Made by a program: the position numbers and the translations under genes. This document shows, piece after piece, positions 25,577-34,839 of a stretch of DNA of 64,000 nt. The stretch covers positions 1 through 64,000 of the forward strand of contig NZ_JAUYUS010000009.1 in the NCBI RefSeq assembly GCF_030694575.1. Direction: 5' to 3'. Below the pieces are notes generated by a model, which made no database searches, was not told the DNA's origin, and saw only the letters and a program-made list of their open reading frames with translations. The stretch comes from Parvibaculum sp. (GTDB lineage: Bacteria; Pseudomonadota; Alphaproteobacteria; Parvibaculales; Parvibaculaceae). Positions within the stretch are counted from its first letter, which is position 1. Each line of letters begins with the position of its first letter.

Positions 25577-26920
25577 ATGAAAGCGCGGGATGCGGAAACG
25601 AGGGCGCGGCTGAAACGCCTCTACGACGCGGCGGTGCGGGACGCGTTGCCCGAGACGTGCCTGCCGCCGCATCTGCCCGAACCGCCCAAACCGGGCGAAG
25701 GCCGCCTCGTGATCTTCGCGATCGGCAAGGCCGCGGCGGCGATGGCGGCGGCGGCGGAAAATTACTACGACAGGGAATTCCCCGGCACGCAGATCGAAGG
25801 CCTGGCGCTGACGCGCTACGGCCATGCGCGCCCCACACGGCATGTCGAGGTGCTGGAAGGCGGGCATCCGGTGCCCGACGCGGCGGGCGAAGCGGCGTCG
25901 AAGCGGCTCCTGCGCATGGCGGAGTGGCTGGGGCCGGAAGATTTCGCGCTGGTGCTGTTGTCAGGCGGCGCCTCCGCGCTGACCGTGCAGCCTGTGCAGG
26001 GCATCTCGCTCGAAGACGAGATATTGCTGACGCGGGCGCTGCTCGCGTCCGGCCGGCCCATCGGCGACATCAATTGCGTGAGGAAACACATCTCGCGGAT
26101 CAAGGGCGGCAGGCTCGTCGAGACGATCCACCCCGCCCGCTCGCTCACGCTGGCGATCTCGGATGTGGCGGGCGACGACCCGAGTACCATCGCCTCGGGA
26201 CCGACCGTGCCCGACACGACGAGCAAGGCGCGCGTGATGGCCGTTGTCGATGCGTTGAGGCCGCCAGTGCCCGACGCGCTGCGCGAGGCAATCGCCGCCG
26301 CGCCCGAAACGCCGAAACCGGGGGCTGAAATTTTCACCCATGCAAGCTACAAGCTGGTGGCGAGCGGCACGGGCTCGCTCGGCGCGGCCGCCGCGCTGGC
26401 GCGGGCCGAAGGCTACGAGCCGGTGGCGCTCGGCGACGCCCTCGAAGGCGAGGCGCGCGAGCTGGCGCAAGAACATGCCCTGAGGGCCCTTCAGGCACGG
26501 GCCGAAGGACGCCGCGTCGCCATCATTTCGGGGGGCGAGGCGGCGGTGACATTCGAGGATGGTGGGAAGGCGGGCAAGGGCGGGCCGAACCAGGAGTATG
26601 CGCTGGCGCTCGCCATTGCGCTCGACGGAACGCCCGGCATCTCCGCGCTGGCGGGCGACACGGACGGGATCGACGGCGGCTCCGGCGCGGCCGACGATCC
26701 GGCAGGGGCGATCGTCATGCCCGATACGCTCGACCGCGCCCGTGCCCTCGGGCTCGATCCGGCGAAGATGCTGGACGGTCACGATTCCGGCACGTTTTTC
26801 GGCCAGCTTGGCGACCTCGTGAAGACCGGGCCGAGTTACACGAATGTGAACGATTTTCGGGTCATACTGGTCGAGAATACCGAGACAGACAGGAGCGACC
26901 AGGTTGATTCGCCGCCGTAA
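25577..26920 (+). CDS. Glycerate 2-kinase (MOFRL family)
   Basis: The 447-aa glycerate kinase type 2 has the N-terminal domain FAIGKAAAAMA, LLSGGASALT and the CVRKHISRIKGGRL segment. The C-terminal MOFRL domain carries ISGGEAAVTF, GPNQEYALALA, GDTDGIDG and HDSGTFF. It phosphorylates D-glycerate to 2-phosphoglycerate. Its last 17 bp overlap pyruvate kinase, so glycerate carbon can pass through enolase to PEP and then pyruvate from one transcript. Confidence 0.9.
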   Translation: MKARDAETRARLKRLYDAAVRDALPETCLPPHLPEPPKPGEGRLVIFAIGKAAAAMAAAAENYYDREFPGTQIEGLALTRYGHARPTRHVEVLEGGHPVPDAAGEAASKRLLRMAEWLGPEDFALVLLSGGASALTVQPVQGISLEDEILLTRALLASGRPIGDINCVRKHISRIKGGRLVETIHPARSLTLAISDVAGDDPSTIASGPTVPDTTSKARVMAVVDALRPPVPDALREAIAAAPETPKPGAEIFTHASYKLVASGTGSLGAAAALARAEGYEPVALGDALEGEARELAQEHALRALQARAEGRRVAIISGGEAAVTFEDGGKAGKGGPNQEYALALAIALDGTPGISALAGDTDGIDGGSGAADDPAGAIVMPDTLDRARALGLDPAKMLDGHDSGTFFGQLGDLVKTGPSYTNVNDFRVILVENTETDRSDQVDSPP

Positions 26921-28337
26921 CGTCAAGATCGTCGCAACGCTTGGCCCCGCTTCCGACACGCCGGAGATGATCCGGAAGCTGTTCGACGCGGGAGCCGACG
27001 TCTTCCGCCTCAACATGAGCCATCTCGACCACAAGAACCTGAAGCGGGTGCATGCCGCCGTACGCCAGGTGGAGGAGGAATGCGGACGGCCCATCGGCAT
27101 TCTCGCCGACCTGCAAGGGCCGAAGCTCCGCATCGGCGAAATGAAGGACGGCGCCGCGACCCTGGAGACGGGCAAGCGCTTCCGCCTCGACATGGGCAAG
27201 AAGGCCGGCGACCAGACGCGCGCACCCCTGCCCCACCCCGCGATCTTCGACGCGGTGACAGCGGGCCAGATGCTCCTGCTCGACGATGGCAAGATCCGCC
27301 TGCTCGTGAAGGGCAAGGGACACGATTATATCGACACCGAGATCGTGACCGGCGGGCGCCTGTCGAACCGCAAGGGCGTGAGCCTGCCCGATACCGTGCT
27401 GCCGCTCGCGGCGCTGACCGAGAAGGACCGCAGCGACCTCGACATGGCGCTCGAACTCGGTGTGGACTGGGTGGCGCTTTCCTTCGTGCAGCGCCCCGAG
27501 GACGTGGCGGAAGCCCGCAAGATCGCGCGCGGACGCGCGGCCGTGATGGCGAAGATCGAAAAGCCGCAGGCGCTGAAACATCTGGAAGAGATCATCGAAA
27601 TCTCGGACGCGATCATGGTGGCGCGCGGCGACCTCGGCGTCGAACTGCCGCTCGAACAGGTGCCCGGCTGGCAGAAGCGCCTGACGCGCGCGGCGCGGCG
27701 CTCCGGCAAGCCGGTGGTCGTGGCGACGCAGATGCTGGAATCGATGATCTCCGCGCCGACGCCGACACGCGCCGAAGTCTCCGACGTGGCGACCGCCGTG
27801 TTCGAGGGCGCGGACGCGATCATGCTGTCGGCGGAATCGGCGGCGGGACAGTTTCCGGTCGAGGCCGTGGCGATGATGGACAGGGTGGCGCAGTCGGTCG
27901 AGGGCGATCCGACCTATCCCGGCATCATCTATGCGCAGCGCGCGGAACCCGAAGCGACCGGCGCCGACGCGATCAGCGCCGCCGCGCATTCCGTCGCCGA
28001 CACGCTTAAAGCGGCGGCAATCGTCTGCTGGACGAATTCCGGCTCGACGGGCCTTCGCGCCGCGCGCGAGCGGCCGCATGTGCCGATCATCGTGCTGACG
28101 CCTGTGCCGGCGACGGCGCGGCGGCTGGCGCTGGTCTGGGGCCTCCATTGCGTGCTGACGGAAGACGCGAAGGACCTCGACGACCTGTCGGATCGCGCCG
28201 GGCGCATCGCCTTCTCGGAAGGCTTCGCACAGCCTGGCCAGCGGATCGTGGTGACGGCCGGCGTGCCGCTCGGCACGCCGGGCGCGACGAACATGCTGCG
28301 GGTGTCGTTCGTGGGACGGCGCGAACAGGGCGAGTGA
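26904..28337 (+). CDS. pyk: Pyruvate kinase
   Basis: The 477-aa enzyme converts PEP and ADP to pyruvate and ATP. It has VKIVATLGPASDT, FRLNMSHL, the K+/substrate loop ADLQGPKLRIG, MAKIEKPQAL with the catalytic Lys, VARGDLGVELP and the active-site signature around VVVATQMLESM. The start is TTG at 26904, inside the end of the glycerate kinase gene, with AGGAG 9 bp upstream. The allosteric C-terminal domain is present. Confidence 0.95.
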   Translation: MIRRRNVKIVATLGPASDTPEMIRKLFDAGADVFRLNMSHLDHKNLKRVHAAVRQVEEECGRPIGILADLQGPKLRIGEMKDGAATLETGKRFRLDMGKKAGDQTRAPLPHPAIFDAVTAGQMLLLDDGKIRLLVKGKGHDYIDTEIVTGGRLSNRKGVSLPDTVLPLAALTEKDRSDLDMALELGVDWVALSFVQRPEDVAEARKIARGRAAVMAKIEKPQALKHLEEIIEISDAIMVARGDLGVELPLEQVPGWQKRLTRAARRSGKPVVVATQMLESMISAPTPTRAEVSDVATAVFEGADAIMLSAESAAGQFPVEAVAMMDRVAQSVEGDPTYPGIIYAQRAEPEATGADAISAAAHSVADTLKAAAIVCWTNSGSTGLRAARERPHVPIIVLTPVPATARRLALVWGLHCVLTEDAKDLDDLSDRAGRIAFSEGFAQPGQRIVVTAGVPLGTPGATNMLRVSFVGRREQGE

Positions 28338-28344
28338 GGTATCC

Positions 28345-29364
28345 CTACTCCGCCGCCATTGCTTCTTCCACCGTTCCATCGGCGTAAATCGTCGTCATGC
28401 CGGCGCGGGGGCGCTCGCCTCGCGCAAGGCGGAGCGCCGCATCGACGACGATGTCGCGCCGCGCGTGGTGCGGCATGTGGCCGGTGCCCTTGAGCTTGAT
28501 GAGCTCGGAGCCCGCCACCGCGTTGTGAAACGTGTAGGAATGGATTTTCGGCGAGACGGTGTAGTCGGCATTGCCGGTGACGACGATGGTCGGCACGGCG
28601 ATCTCGCCATAGCGTGCGCTCTGGCGCGCGAGATGCGCCTTGAGGCCGACCGTATCCTCGCTGTTGGCGCGGAATTCGGAGGGCCGGAAGAGCAGCGGCA
28701 AGGCCGTCTTCAGGGCGTATCCTTCGGGCGCCTCGTCGGGATGGAAATTGCCGCGCACGCCCGGCCCCATCAGGAACTTGCCGCCGGGAACGATCAGGGT
28801 ACGGACGAAGAGCGGGCCGACGACCGGCGCGGCGACGACCGGGTGGTACCAGGCGACGCCACCCGGCCAGGGATACAGCGCACCCGACAGCGGCAGCAGG
28901 CCGGTGAGTTCGTCCGGGAAGGCGAGCGCATAGGCAGCGGCAACGGAAGCGCCCCAGCTATGGCCGAGAACGACCGGCCGCTCGAGACCGAGCGCATGCA
29001 CCGCCTCGCGGACGGCACGCGCCTGCACGGCGGGATCGGCAATGTCGAGATGGGGCCCGCGCTCGCTCCAGCCGTGACCCGGACGGTCGATGGCGACGAC
29101 CCGGGTTTCGCGCGACAGCGGCCCCACAAGGCTTTCCGTCATGTCGCGCAGATTGCCGCTGGCGCCGTGAATGAGGACGATGGGAGCGACGCCCGGCCGC
29201 GCCTCGCCGCGATCGACATAATGGAGCCGCGTGCCCTCGAATTCGCCGCCGAGCGCAACGAACTCGCCTTGCGGCGGCCATGCCGTCGCCGCGCGCGCAA
29301 GCGCCCATGCCGAATAGAGCGCGAGCGCGCCGCCGAGACCGAGCAAAATCATCAGAAATGTCAT
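28345..29364 (-). CDS. Membrane-anchored alpha/beta-hydrolase
   Basis: The 339-aa protein has an N-terminal helix (about 2-26), probably a membrane anchor, then an alpha/beta-hydrolase domain. Key elements are IHGASGNLRD, DRPGHGWSER, the nucleophile elbow VLGHSWGAS and the late His in GTGHMPHHA. An insertion around GALYPWPGGVAWYHP may form a lid. The substrate is unknown. The start at 29364 lies just after the TPR gene stop, so both genes form an operon. Confidence 0.78.
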   Translation of the reverse strand: MTFLMILLGLGGALALYSAWALARAATAWPPQGEFVALGGEFEGTRLHYVDRGEARPGVAPIVLIHGASGNLRDMTESLVGPLSRETRVVAIDRPGHGWSERGPHLDIADPAVQARAVREAVHALGLERPVVLGHSWGASVAAAYALAFPDELTGLLPLSGALYPWPGGVAWYHPVVAAPVVGPLFVRTLIVPGGKFLMGPGVRGNFHPDEAPEGYALKTALPLLFRPSEFRANSEDTVGLKAHLARQSARYGEIAVPTIVVTGNADYTVSPKIHSYTFHNAVAGSELIKLKGTGHMPHHARRDIVVDAALRLARGERPRAGMTTIYADGTVEEAMAAE

Positions 29365-29365
29365 G

Positions 29366-29968
29366 TCAGATGCCCCGGCCCTCGACCTCCAGCTCGAGCG
29401 GCTCGATGCGCGACTTGCCGTCCCGCAGCCAGGGATCGAGCGCAAGCGCGCGGCGATAGGCGTCGAGCGCACCCTTCTTGTCGCCAAGCTCTTCCAGAAT
29501 GATGCCGAGCCCGGCGAGCGCCTCGTAGTGGCGCGGCTCGAGCCGCAACGTCTGCTCGATGTCGCGCAACGCGGACGCATAATCGTCGCGGATGTAATGG
29601 ATGGTGGCGCGCTTGTTCCAGCCTTCGGCGAAACCGGGCGAGAGCGTCACCACTTCATCGAAATAGAAATAGGCGCGGTCGTAGTCTTCCTCGTGCAGCG
29701 CATCCAGGCCGCGCCCCATCAGGAGATCGACGCTCGGGCTGCCGGACTGGAGCCAGAGGGCCTGGATGGCGCTTTCCACCGCACGGCCTTCTTCCGCGCT
29801 TTCGGCGGCGGCGAGCTGACCGAACAACAGATCGAGCGCGCGCTGCCGCGCATCGGCCTCCTCCTCGCCTTGCGCAGGCGGCGGCGCTTCCTCCGCGCGA
29901 ACGGCGGAAGCCGCCGAAGCGAAGCCCGGCAGCACCAGCAGGAGGTACAGGAAAAAGCGCATGGTCAT
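29366..29968 (-). CDS. Exported TPR protein
   Basis: The 200-aa protein has a signal peptide (MTMRFFLYLLLVLPGFASAA) with a likely cleavage near residue 25. An acidic linker and three TPR motifs follow (about 84-185: AYFYFDEVVTLSPGFAEGWN, ASALRDIEQTLRLEPRHYEA, GALDAYRRALALDPW). It probably acts as a periplasmic scaffold. The upstream part of the open frame is antisense shadow of the saccharopine dehydrogenase gene. Coupled to the downstream hydrolase gene. Confidence 0.8.
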   Translation of the reverse strand: MTMRFFLYLLLVLPGFASAASAVRAEEAPPPAQGEEEADARQRALDLLFGQLAAAESAEEGRAVESAIQALWLQSGSPSVDLLMGRGLDALHEEDYDRAYFYFDEVVTLSPGFAEGWNKRATIHYIRDDYASALRDIEQTLRLEPRHYEALAGLGIILEELGDKKGALDAYRRALALDPWLRDGKSRIEPLELEVEGRGI

Positions 29969-30006
29969 GGACAGCGATGATAGGGCCAAGACCGGGCCGG
30001 ACCAAA

Positions 30007-31062
30007 TCAGCCGTTCAGGTCCTGCCGCGTGCAGCCCTCGAATCCGGTGATGAAATCGGCGCCGAAGACGGAGGACGGCGTCTGGAACCCGGGCTGCGCA
30101 TCGCCCGCGAGAACGCGGCGAACGATTTCGAGCCCGGTCATGGCAGTGAGCGTGTAGCCCTCCGGCGTCCGCAGGCGCGACTGGACGCGCTCGCCCTCCG
30201 CATTGACCGCCTCGCCGAACAGGACGGCAAAGCCTTCGCGGCGCTGCTCGTCGGTCGGCCCTTCGGGCTGCTTTTCGATACGCTTTTTCAGGGCACGCTG
30301 CATCGGCCCGAGGCTCATGAGCCAGCGCGCCACGGCCCCCATCTTCGCCATCTGCTCGAACTGCGGATTGCTCTCGAAATAGACGGTGATGTCGCGGATC
30401 TTGGTCGAATGCCAGGCGGTCGAAACGTCGCCCCAGCCGACCGCGATGGAGGGTTTCGCGCCCTGCCCGTAATCGATGTCGCGGCGGAGCGGCTTTTTGG
30501 CGGCGACGATGCGGCCGTCGCGGCGGATGCGCGTTCCCTTGCCGATGCTCTCGATGCCGGTCTTCGCCGTGCCGTGCGACATGTGGCCAAGGCCGGAAAT
30601 GCCGAGGGTCAGTTCCGTCGCGTCCGGCATCCGCGCTTTCATGTGAGCGGCAAGGCAATCGCTCGGCACGACGTCGAAGCCGACGCCCGGCATCAGCATG
30701 ACGCCCGCCTTCTGTGCCGCCTCGTCGCGCGCGGCGCAATCCTCGAAGACGTCGATCTCGCCGGTGATGTCGAGGTAATGCGTACCGGTACGGAGGCAGG
30801 CCTCCACCATCGGCTTCGACGTCCGCGAGAAGGGACCGGCGATATGGAGGACGACATCCACCTGGCTGAGGCCGGCGTCCAGCGCTTCGGTCTCGTCGAG
30901 CGCGATCGCCTGGTATTCGAAGCCGTGCTGGGCGGCGATGGCCTTGAGCCGGGCCTCGTTGCGCCCCGCCAGAAGCGGCTTCATGCCGAGCGCCTTCGCG
31001 GTGCGCGCCACGAGCTTGCCGGTATAGCCGGTGGCGCCGTAGATCATGAACCGGTCGCTCAT
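30007..31062 (-). CDS. Saccharopine dehydrogenase-like reductase
   Basis: The 351-aa protein begins MSDRFMIYGATGYTGKLVAR, a Rossmann GATGYTG motif. It continues with HIAGPFSRTSKPMVEACLRTG and YLDITGEIDVFE, the pattern of trans-acting enoyl reductase/saccharopine-dehydrogenase-like proteins. These reduce lipid or polyketide intermediates in some bacteria. The exact substrate is not known here. It lies 38 bp upstream of the TPR gene and may share its transcript. Confidence 0.82.
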   Translation of the reverse strand: MSDRFMIYGATGYTGKLVARTAKALGMKPLLAGRNEARLKAIAAQHGFEYQAIALDETEALDAGLSQVDVVLHIAGPFSRTSKPMVEACLRTGTHYLDITGEIDVFEDCAARDEAAQKAGVMLMPGVGFDVVPSDCLAAHMKARMPDATELTLGISGLGHMSHGTAKTGIESIGKGTRIRRDGRIVAAKKPLRRDIDYGQGAKPSIAVGWGDVSTAWHSTKIRDITVYFESNPQFEQMAKMGAVARWLMSLGPMQRALKKRIEKQPEGPTDEQRREGFAVLFGEAVNAEGERVQSRLRTPEGYTLTAMTGLEIVRRVLAGDAQPGFQTPSSVFGADFITGFEGCTRQDLNG

Positions 31063-31160
31063 CGAGATATCCCTTTTTGCGTCATGTAACCCGCCCCCGA
31101 ACGCAGGTGGCCCCGCCTATTAGGCCGCGACAGGGCGCGCGAGGCAAACGCGGAAGTCCC

Positions 31161-31198
31161 AAAAGCAGAAAGGCCGCTTGCCTGGCGGCAGCGGCCTT
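31161..31198 (-). terminator. Intrinsic terminator of rpmJ
   Basis: A 9-bp stem (31170-31178 with 31190-31198) with an 11-nt loop is followed on the minus strand by TTCTGCTTTT. It lies 41 bp after the stop. Confidence 0.7.
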
Positions 31199-31238
31199 CA
31201 ACTCAAGACGGCGCCCCCGAAGGGCCGCCATACGCGCG

Positions 31239-31364
31239 TCAGCCCTGGCGGGCCTTGAAGCGGCGGTTGGTCTTGTTGATGATGTAAACGCGTCCCTTGC
31301 GGCGCACGAGACGGTTGTCCCTGTGCCGATTCCGGAGCGATCTCAATGAGTTACGGATCTTCAT
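31239..31364 (-). CDS. rpmJ: 50S ribosomal protein L36, zinc-free type
   Basis: The 41-aa product begins [20 protein letters not shown] and ends [17 protein letters not shown]. It is the C-minus form of L36, in which the four zinc-binding Cys of the classic protein are absent. L36 binds 23S rRNA near the peptidyl transferase entry. The gene has its own promoter (31454-31482) and terminator. Confidence 0.95.
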   Translation of the reverse strand: MKIRNSLRSLRNRHRDNRLVRRKGRVYIINKTNRRFKARQG

Positions 31365-31453
31365 GGCTCAACCTCGGATCGGGCCGCGCGGAAAGATGCA
31401 AACACCGCACCCCGCCTCCGGCCCGATGCCGGAACGCCCTTAAGTTGGCGCGG

Positions 31454-31482
31454 AACCTAAGCGGGCGGTCCCTCACTGTCAA
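31454..31482 (-). promoter_or_regulatory. Promoter of rpmJ
   Basis: On the minus strand TTGACA (31482-31477) and TAGGTT (31459-31454) are separated by 17 bp. Initiation is expected about 80 nt before the rpmJ ATG. A separate TATAAT at 31495-31500 on the plus strand could serve the divergent kinase gene. Confidence 0.65.
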
Positions 31483-31621
31483 CCGCCAAAACCCTATAAT
31501 CCGGGCCTTTCAGCTCATCGCGGAGGCCCGCCCCGCGAAGTTTGGTATCTTTCCAAAAAGGGCGGAATATCCTATGTCAAAATCTGCATTTCCTTGTCGC
31601 AGTGGCGGGGGCTAATCGGAG

Positions 31622-33091
31622 ATGACCGGGCTGGGTCTGACGACGCGTATTTTCGGCATCGACCGCGCCGGCACCGAAGACATGCGCCGGACGAACGCCG
31701 CGCTGATGGCGGTCTCGTTCCTGCTGCTGTTCGGCGCCGCCGTGGCGGCCCTGATGCTGGCCGACCGGGCGCGGACAAATACCGACGCCGTTGCCCGCAC
31801 GATCGAGGTGCGCTCTGAGCTTCTCTCCGTCCTCAATCTGCTGCAAGGCACCGAAACCGGCCAGCGCGGCTATCTGCTGACGCGCGAGACGAAGTATCTG
31901 GAGCCCTACAACCAGGCCCGATTCGAAATCGAGCAAACGCTGACATCGCTTGAGGGGCGCGTCGCCGACAATCCCCGCCAGCACAAGCGCGTCGAGGCGC
32001 TCCACGACACGGTAAGGCAGCGCATCGCCATTCTCGACGGCACGATCGCGATGGCCCGCGAAGGGGACTTCGAGGGCGCGATCCGCATCGTCGGCAACGA
32101 CCGCGGCAAGGCGCTGATGGACGAGGCCCGCCGGCTGGCGAGCGAGGCCATCTCCGAGGAGAACGCGCTTCTCGCCGCGCGTGCGGAAAAAGCGAAACGC
32201 TCGCATACCTGGCTCTTCGTCTCGCTTATCGGCGCACTCAGCGCCTCGTTCATCCTCGCCATGCTGTCGATACAGCTTGCGCGGCGCCAGTTCCTGACCA
32301 TGAAGGAACGGCGCGACCAGCTCGCCCGTCTCAACGAGGAACTGGAAAAACGCGTGGCGGAGCGGACCCGCGAAGCCGAAAAGGCACGTGCCCTCGCGGA
32401 AGCGGAAGCCGAGCGCGCGGAATACGAGCGCGGCCGTGTGGAACTGCTGCTGCGCGACGTGACGCACCGCGTCGGCAACAATCTCGCCATGGTGTCGTCG
32501 CTGCTGCGGATGCAGCAGACGAAGGTCGAGGACGGAGAAGCGCGCTCGGCGCTCGAAACAGCGCGCGGCCGCATCCAGACGATCAGCACGGCACAGCGGA
32601 GGCTCCGCCTCGGCGCCGATCTTCAATCGACGCGCGCCGACGAATTGCTGGAAGCCGTGGTTTCCGATCTCGCCGATTCGACGCTGGAAAACGGGACGAT
32701 CACCATAAGAAGCACTTTCGATCCGCTGATTGTGGCCTCGCGCGACGCCACAACACTTGCGGTGGTGCTGGGTGAGCTAGTATCAAACGCCATCAAGCAC
32801 GCCTTCCATGGCCGGAGCAGCGGTGAAATCACCGCTTCATTCACGCTGGGACCGGACGGTGTGCCGGTACTCGCCGTCGTCGATGACGGCATCGGGATGG
32901 GGGAAGCGTCCGAAGGACGGCCGGGCCAGGGCGGCCTCGGCACGATGATTATCGAGAATCTCTCGCGGCAGTATGCCGGCGAGATCAAAAAGCACAGGAA
33001 CGAGGCGGGCGGAACATCCGTGTTCATCACCCTGCCAAAACTGCAAGTCAGGCAACCGGAGACGGTTTCCGAGGAAGGCGCCGAGCTATGA
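31622..33091 (+). CDS. CHASE3 sensor histidine kinase (HisKA_2 type)
   Basis: The 489-aa inner-membrane kinase has TM1 at about 25-46 and a CHASE3 sensor with LLQGTETGQRGYLLT. TM2 is at about 196-218, followed by a coiled coil. The HisKA_2 phosphoacceptor box is RDVTHRVGNNLAMVSSLL with His282, and the HATPase domain has ELVSNAIKHAF, DDGIGM and GLGTMII. This family often feeds the alphaproteobacterial general stress response, but no PhyR/NepR/EcfG gene is here. Its last codons overlap the receiver gene by ATGA. Confidence 0.88.
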   Translation: MTGLGLTTRIFGIDRAGTEDMRRTNAALMAVSFLLLFGAAVAALMLADRARTNTDAVARTIEVRSELLSVLNLLQGTETGQRGYLLTRETKYLEPYNQARFEIEQTLTSLEGRVADNPRQHKRVEALHDTVRQRIAILDGTIAMAREGDFEGAIRIVGNDRGKALMDEARRLASEAISEENALLAARAEKAKRSHTWLFVSLIGALSASFILAMLSIQLARRQFLTMKERRDQLARLNEELEKRVAERTREAEKARALAEAEAERAEYERGRVELLLRDVTHRVGNNLAMVSSLLRMQQTKVEDGEARSALETARGRIQTISTAQRRLRLGADLQSTRADELLEAVVSDLADSTLENGTITIRSTFDPLIVASRDATTLAVVLGELVSNAIKHAFHGRSSGEITASFTLGPDGVPVLAVVDDGIGMGEASEGRPGQGGLGTMIIENLSRQYAGEIKKHRNEAGGTSVFITLPKLQVRQPETVSEEGAEL

Positions 33092-33564
33092 TCGTCGAGA
33101 AAACAAGCCATCGCACATTCACCATGAAGGTCCTCTGGTGGCTGAGCGGCATCGATGGCAGTTCCGGCGACACGACCGGCGGCGGCGAGAGCCCGCGCGG
33201 CGGACTGCCGCTTGCCGGCAAGACGGTGCTGGTGGTGGAGGACGAGTTCTTCGTCGGCCTCGAAATCGCCCAGACGCTGGAATCGGCGGGCGCGGAAATC
33301 GTCGGACCGGCCCGCACGCTCGAGGAAGCCGCCGAACTGATGAGCGACGGCACGCCCGACATGGCGGTGCTCGATGTCGATCTCGACGGGCTATATTCTT
33401 TCGATCTCGCGCTCGACCTTCAGCGGCGCGGCATCCGCGTCGTCTTCGCAACTGCCCATGCGGACGACGGCAACCTCTTCCGCGGCCAGGTCGCGGCGAT
33501 CCCGCGCATCGGCAAGCCCACTACCCCCCGCGCTCTACTGCGCGCCCTTTTGCCGCTCTCCTGA
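33088..33564 (+). CDS. Single-domain response regulator
   Basis: The 158-aa protein has a 44-residue Gly/Ser-rich leader, then a receiver domain (TVLVVEDEFFVGLEIAQTL, phosphoacceptor Asp96 in MAVLDVDLDG, Thr/Ala at FATAHAD, Lys in RIGKPTTPRAL). It has no output domain, so it probably acts as a phosphate sink or relays to another protein. It is coupled by ATGA to the CHASE3 kinase and is its probable partner. An internal Met13 start is possible. Confidence 0.85.
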   Translation: MIVEKTSHRTFTMKVLWWLSGIDGSSGDTTGGGESPRGGLPLAGKTVLVVEDEFFVGLEIAQTLESAGAEIVGPARTLEEAAELMSDGTPDMAVLDVDLDGLYSFDLALDLQRRGIRVVFATAHADDGNLFRGQVAAIPRIGKPTTPRALLRALLPLS

Positions 33565-33593
33565 GCGAAACGATTTTCTGTAAAGCGAACCGC

Positions 33594-34589
33594 ATGAGTA
33601 TTACGACAGAGACAGGCGACTGGATGACGGAGCCTGCCGTCGCCACGCTGCCCGAAGAAGACATTATCCTGCACCGGCCGCAATGGTTCCGGAACGCCTT
33701 GGCTGCGCCATGCGAGAGCCGGCGCCTGACGGTCGACGGCACCGGCATTCATTACCTGCGCTGGGGCAATGGCGATCCCAGCCGCCCGGGCATCCTGTTC
33801 GTGCACGGGAACGGCGCGCATGCGCACTGGTTTCACTTCATCGCGCCGCTGCTCGGCGAACATTACAACGTCGCCTCGATGGACCTCGGCGGCATGGGCG
33901 ACAGCGACTGGCGGATCGACTACACGCGCGAAACATTCGCGCGCGAGATCGGCGAAGTGGCGCTGTCGGCGGGCCTCGGTCCGAAGCCGGTCGTCGTCGG
34001 TCATTCGTTCGGCGGCTTCGTGTCGCTGATCGCCGCGCACCGCTACGGCGAAAAGCTGGGCGGCCTCATTCTCTGCGACTTCACCGTGCGCCCGGCAAAC
34101 GACGCTCATGAGTGGTTCCTGAACGGTCCGGAGCGGCGGCCGACGAAAATCTACAAGAGTTTCGAGGAGGCGAAGTCGCGCTTCCGCCTTGCGCCGCTGC
34201 AGCCCTGCGCCAACGGCTTCATTCTCGATTACATCGGCCCTTTGAGCCTGCGGCAAGTGACGGCGGGCGAAACGCGCGGCAAGCGGACCTTCGAGGAAAG
34301 CGGCTGGACCTGGAAGTTCGACCACTCGATCTTCAACGGCCTGCGCATGGGCGACGATCATGCCGACATCTATACGAACCTCGCCTGCCGGGGCGCGACC
34401 ATGTTCGGCCTCGACAGCAAGGACTATGAACCGGAGAAGCTCGACTTCCTGCGCCGCATCGCGCCCGAGAAACCGGCCTTCACCGTGCCGGGCGCGCAGC
34501 ACCACATCATGCTCGATCAGCCGCAGGCTTTCGCCACCGCCGTGGGCGCGACAATGGCGCAATGGCAGGCGGAAGGCGCTTTGGAGTGA
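33594..34589 (+). CDS. Alpha/beta-hydrolase (paralogue of 7248-8216)
   Basis: The 331-aa protein shares the architecture and long stretches with the hydrolase at 7248-8216. It has [32 protein letters not shown], the nucleophile elbow [10 protein letters not shown] and the late His in AQHHIMLDQP. It carries a longer insertion around ETRGKRTFEESGWTWKFDHS. The substrate is unknown. The start at 33594 was chosen because the longer frame overlaps the receiver gene. A small membrane gene overlaps its stop by GTGA. Confidence 0.8.
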   Translation: MSITTETGDWMTEPAVATLPEEDIILHRPQWFRNALAAPCESRRLTVDGTGIHYLRWGNGDPSRPGILFVHGNGAHAHWFHFIAPLLGEHYNVASMDLGGMGDSDWRIDYTRETFAREIGEVALSAGLGPKPVVVGHSFGGFVSLIAAHRYGEKLGGLILCDFTVRPANDAHEWFLNGPERRPTKIYKSFEEAKSRFRLAPLQPCANGFILDYIGPLSLRQVTAGETRGKRTFEESGWTWKFDHSIFNGLRMGDDHADIYTNLACRGATMFGLDSKDYEPEKLDFLRRIAPEKPAFTVPGAQHHIMLDQPQAFATAVGATMAQWQAEGALE

Positions 34590-34795
34590 CACTCCCGCTC
34601 ACGCTGGCCGTTCTGGCGATGAGCGCCGCGGCGGCGGGCGTGCTGGTCTGGCTTGAGAAACGGCCGACGGAATTCGGCCGTGTGCGACTGTTGCCCACGA
34701 CGACGCTGATCTTCCTCTGTATCATCGTCGCCGTCGTGATGCTGGTGCATCTGGTGACGCTGATGGGCGGCCATACGGGAAACCGCTTCTATTGA
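34586..34795 (+). CDS. Small two-helix membrane protein
   Basis: The 69-aa product from a GTG overlapping the hydrolase stop (GTGA) has a GGAAGG 9 bp upstream. It has two hydrophobic helices (about 3-22 and 38-58) and a short cytoplasmic loop (LEKRPTEFGRVR). An ATG at 34562 would add eight residues but lacks a ribosome site. Function is unknown; coupling suggests it works with the hydrolase. Confidence 0.55.
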   Translation: MTLPLTLAVLAMSAAAAGVLVWLEKRPTEFGRVRLLPTTTLIFLCIIVAVVMLVHLVTLMGGHTGNRFY

Positions 34796-34839
34796 ACGGA
34801 AGAGGCGCCGCCCTCCGGCTGCCTTAAAGGAACAAGCCG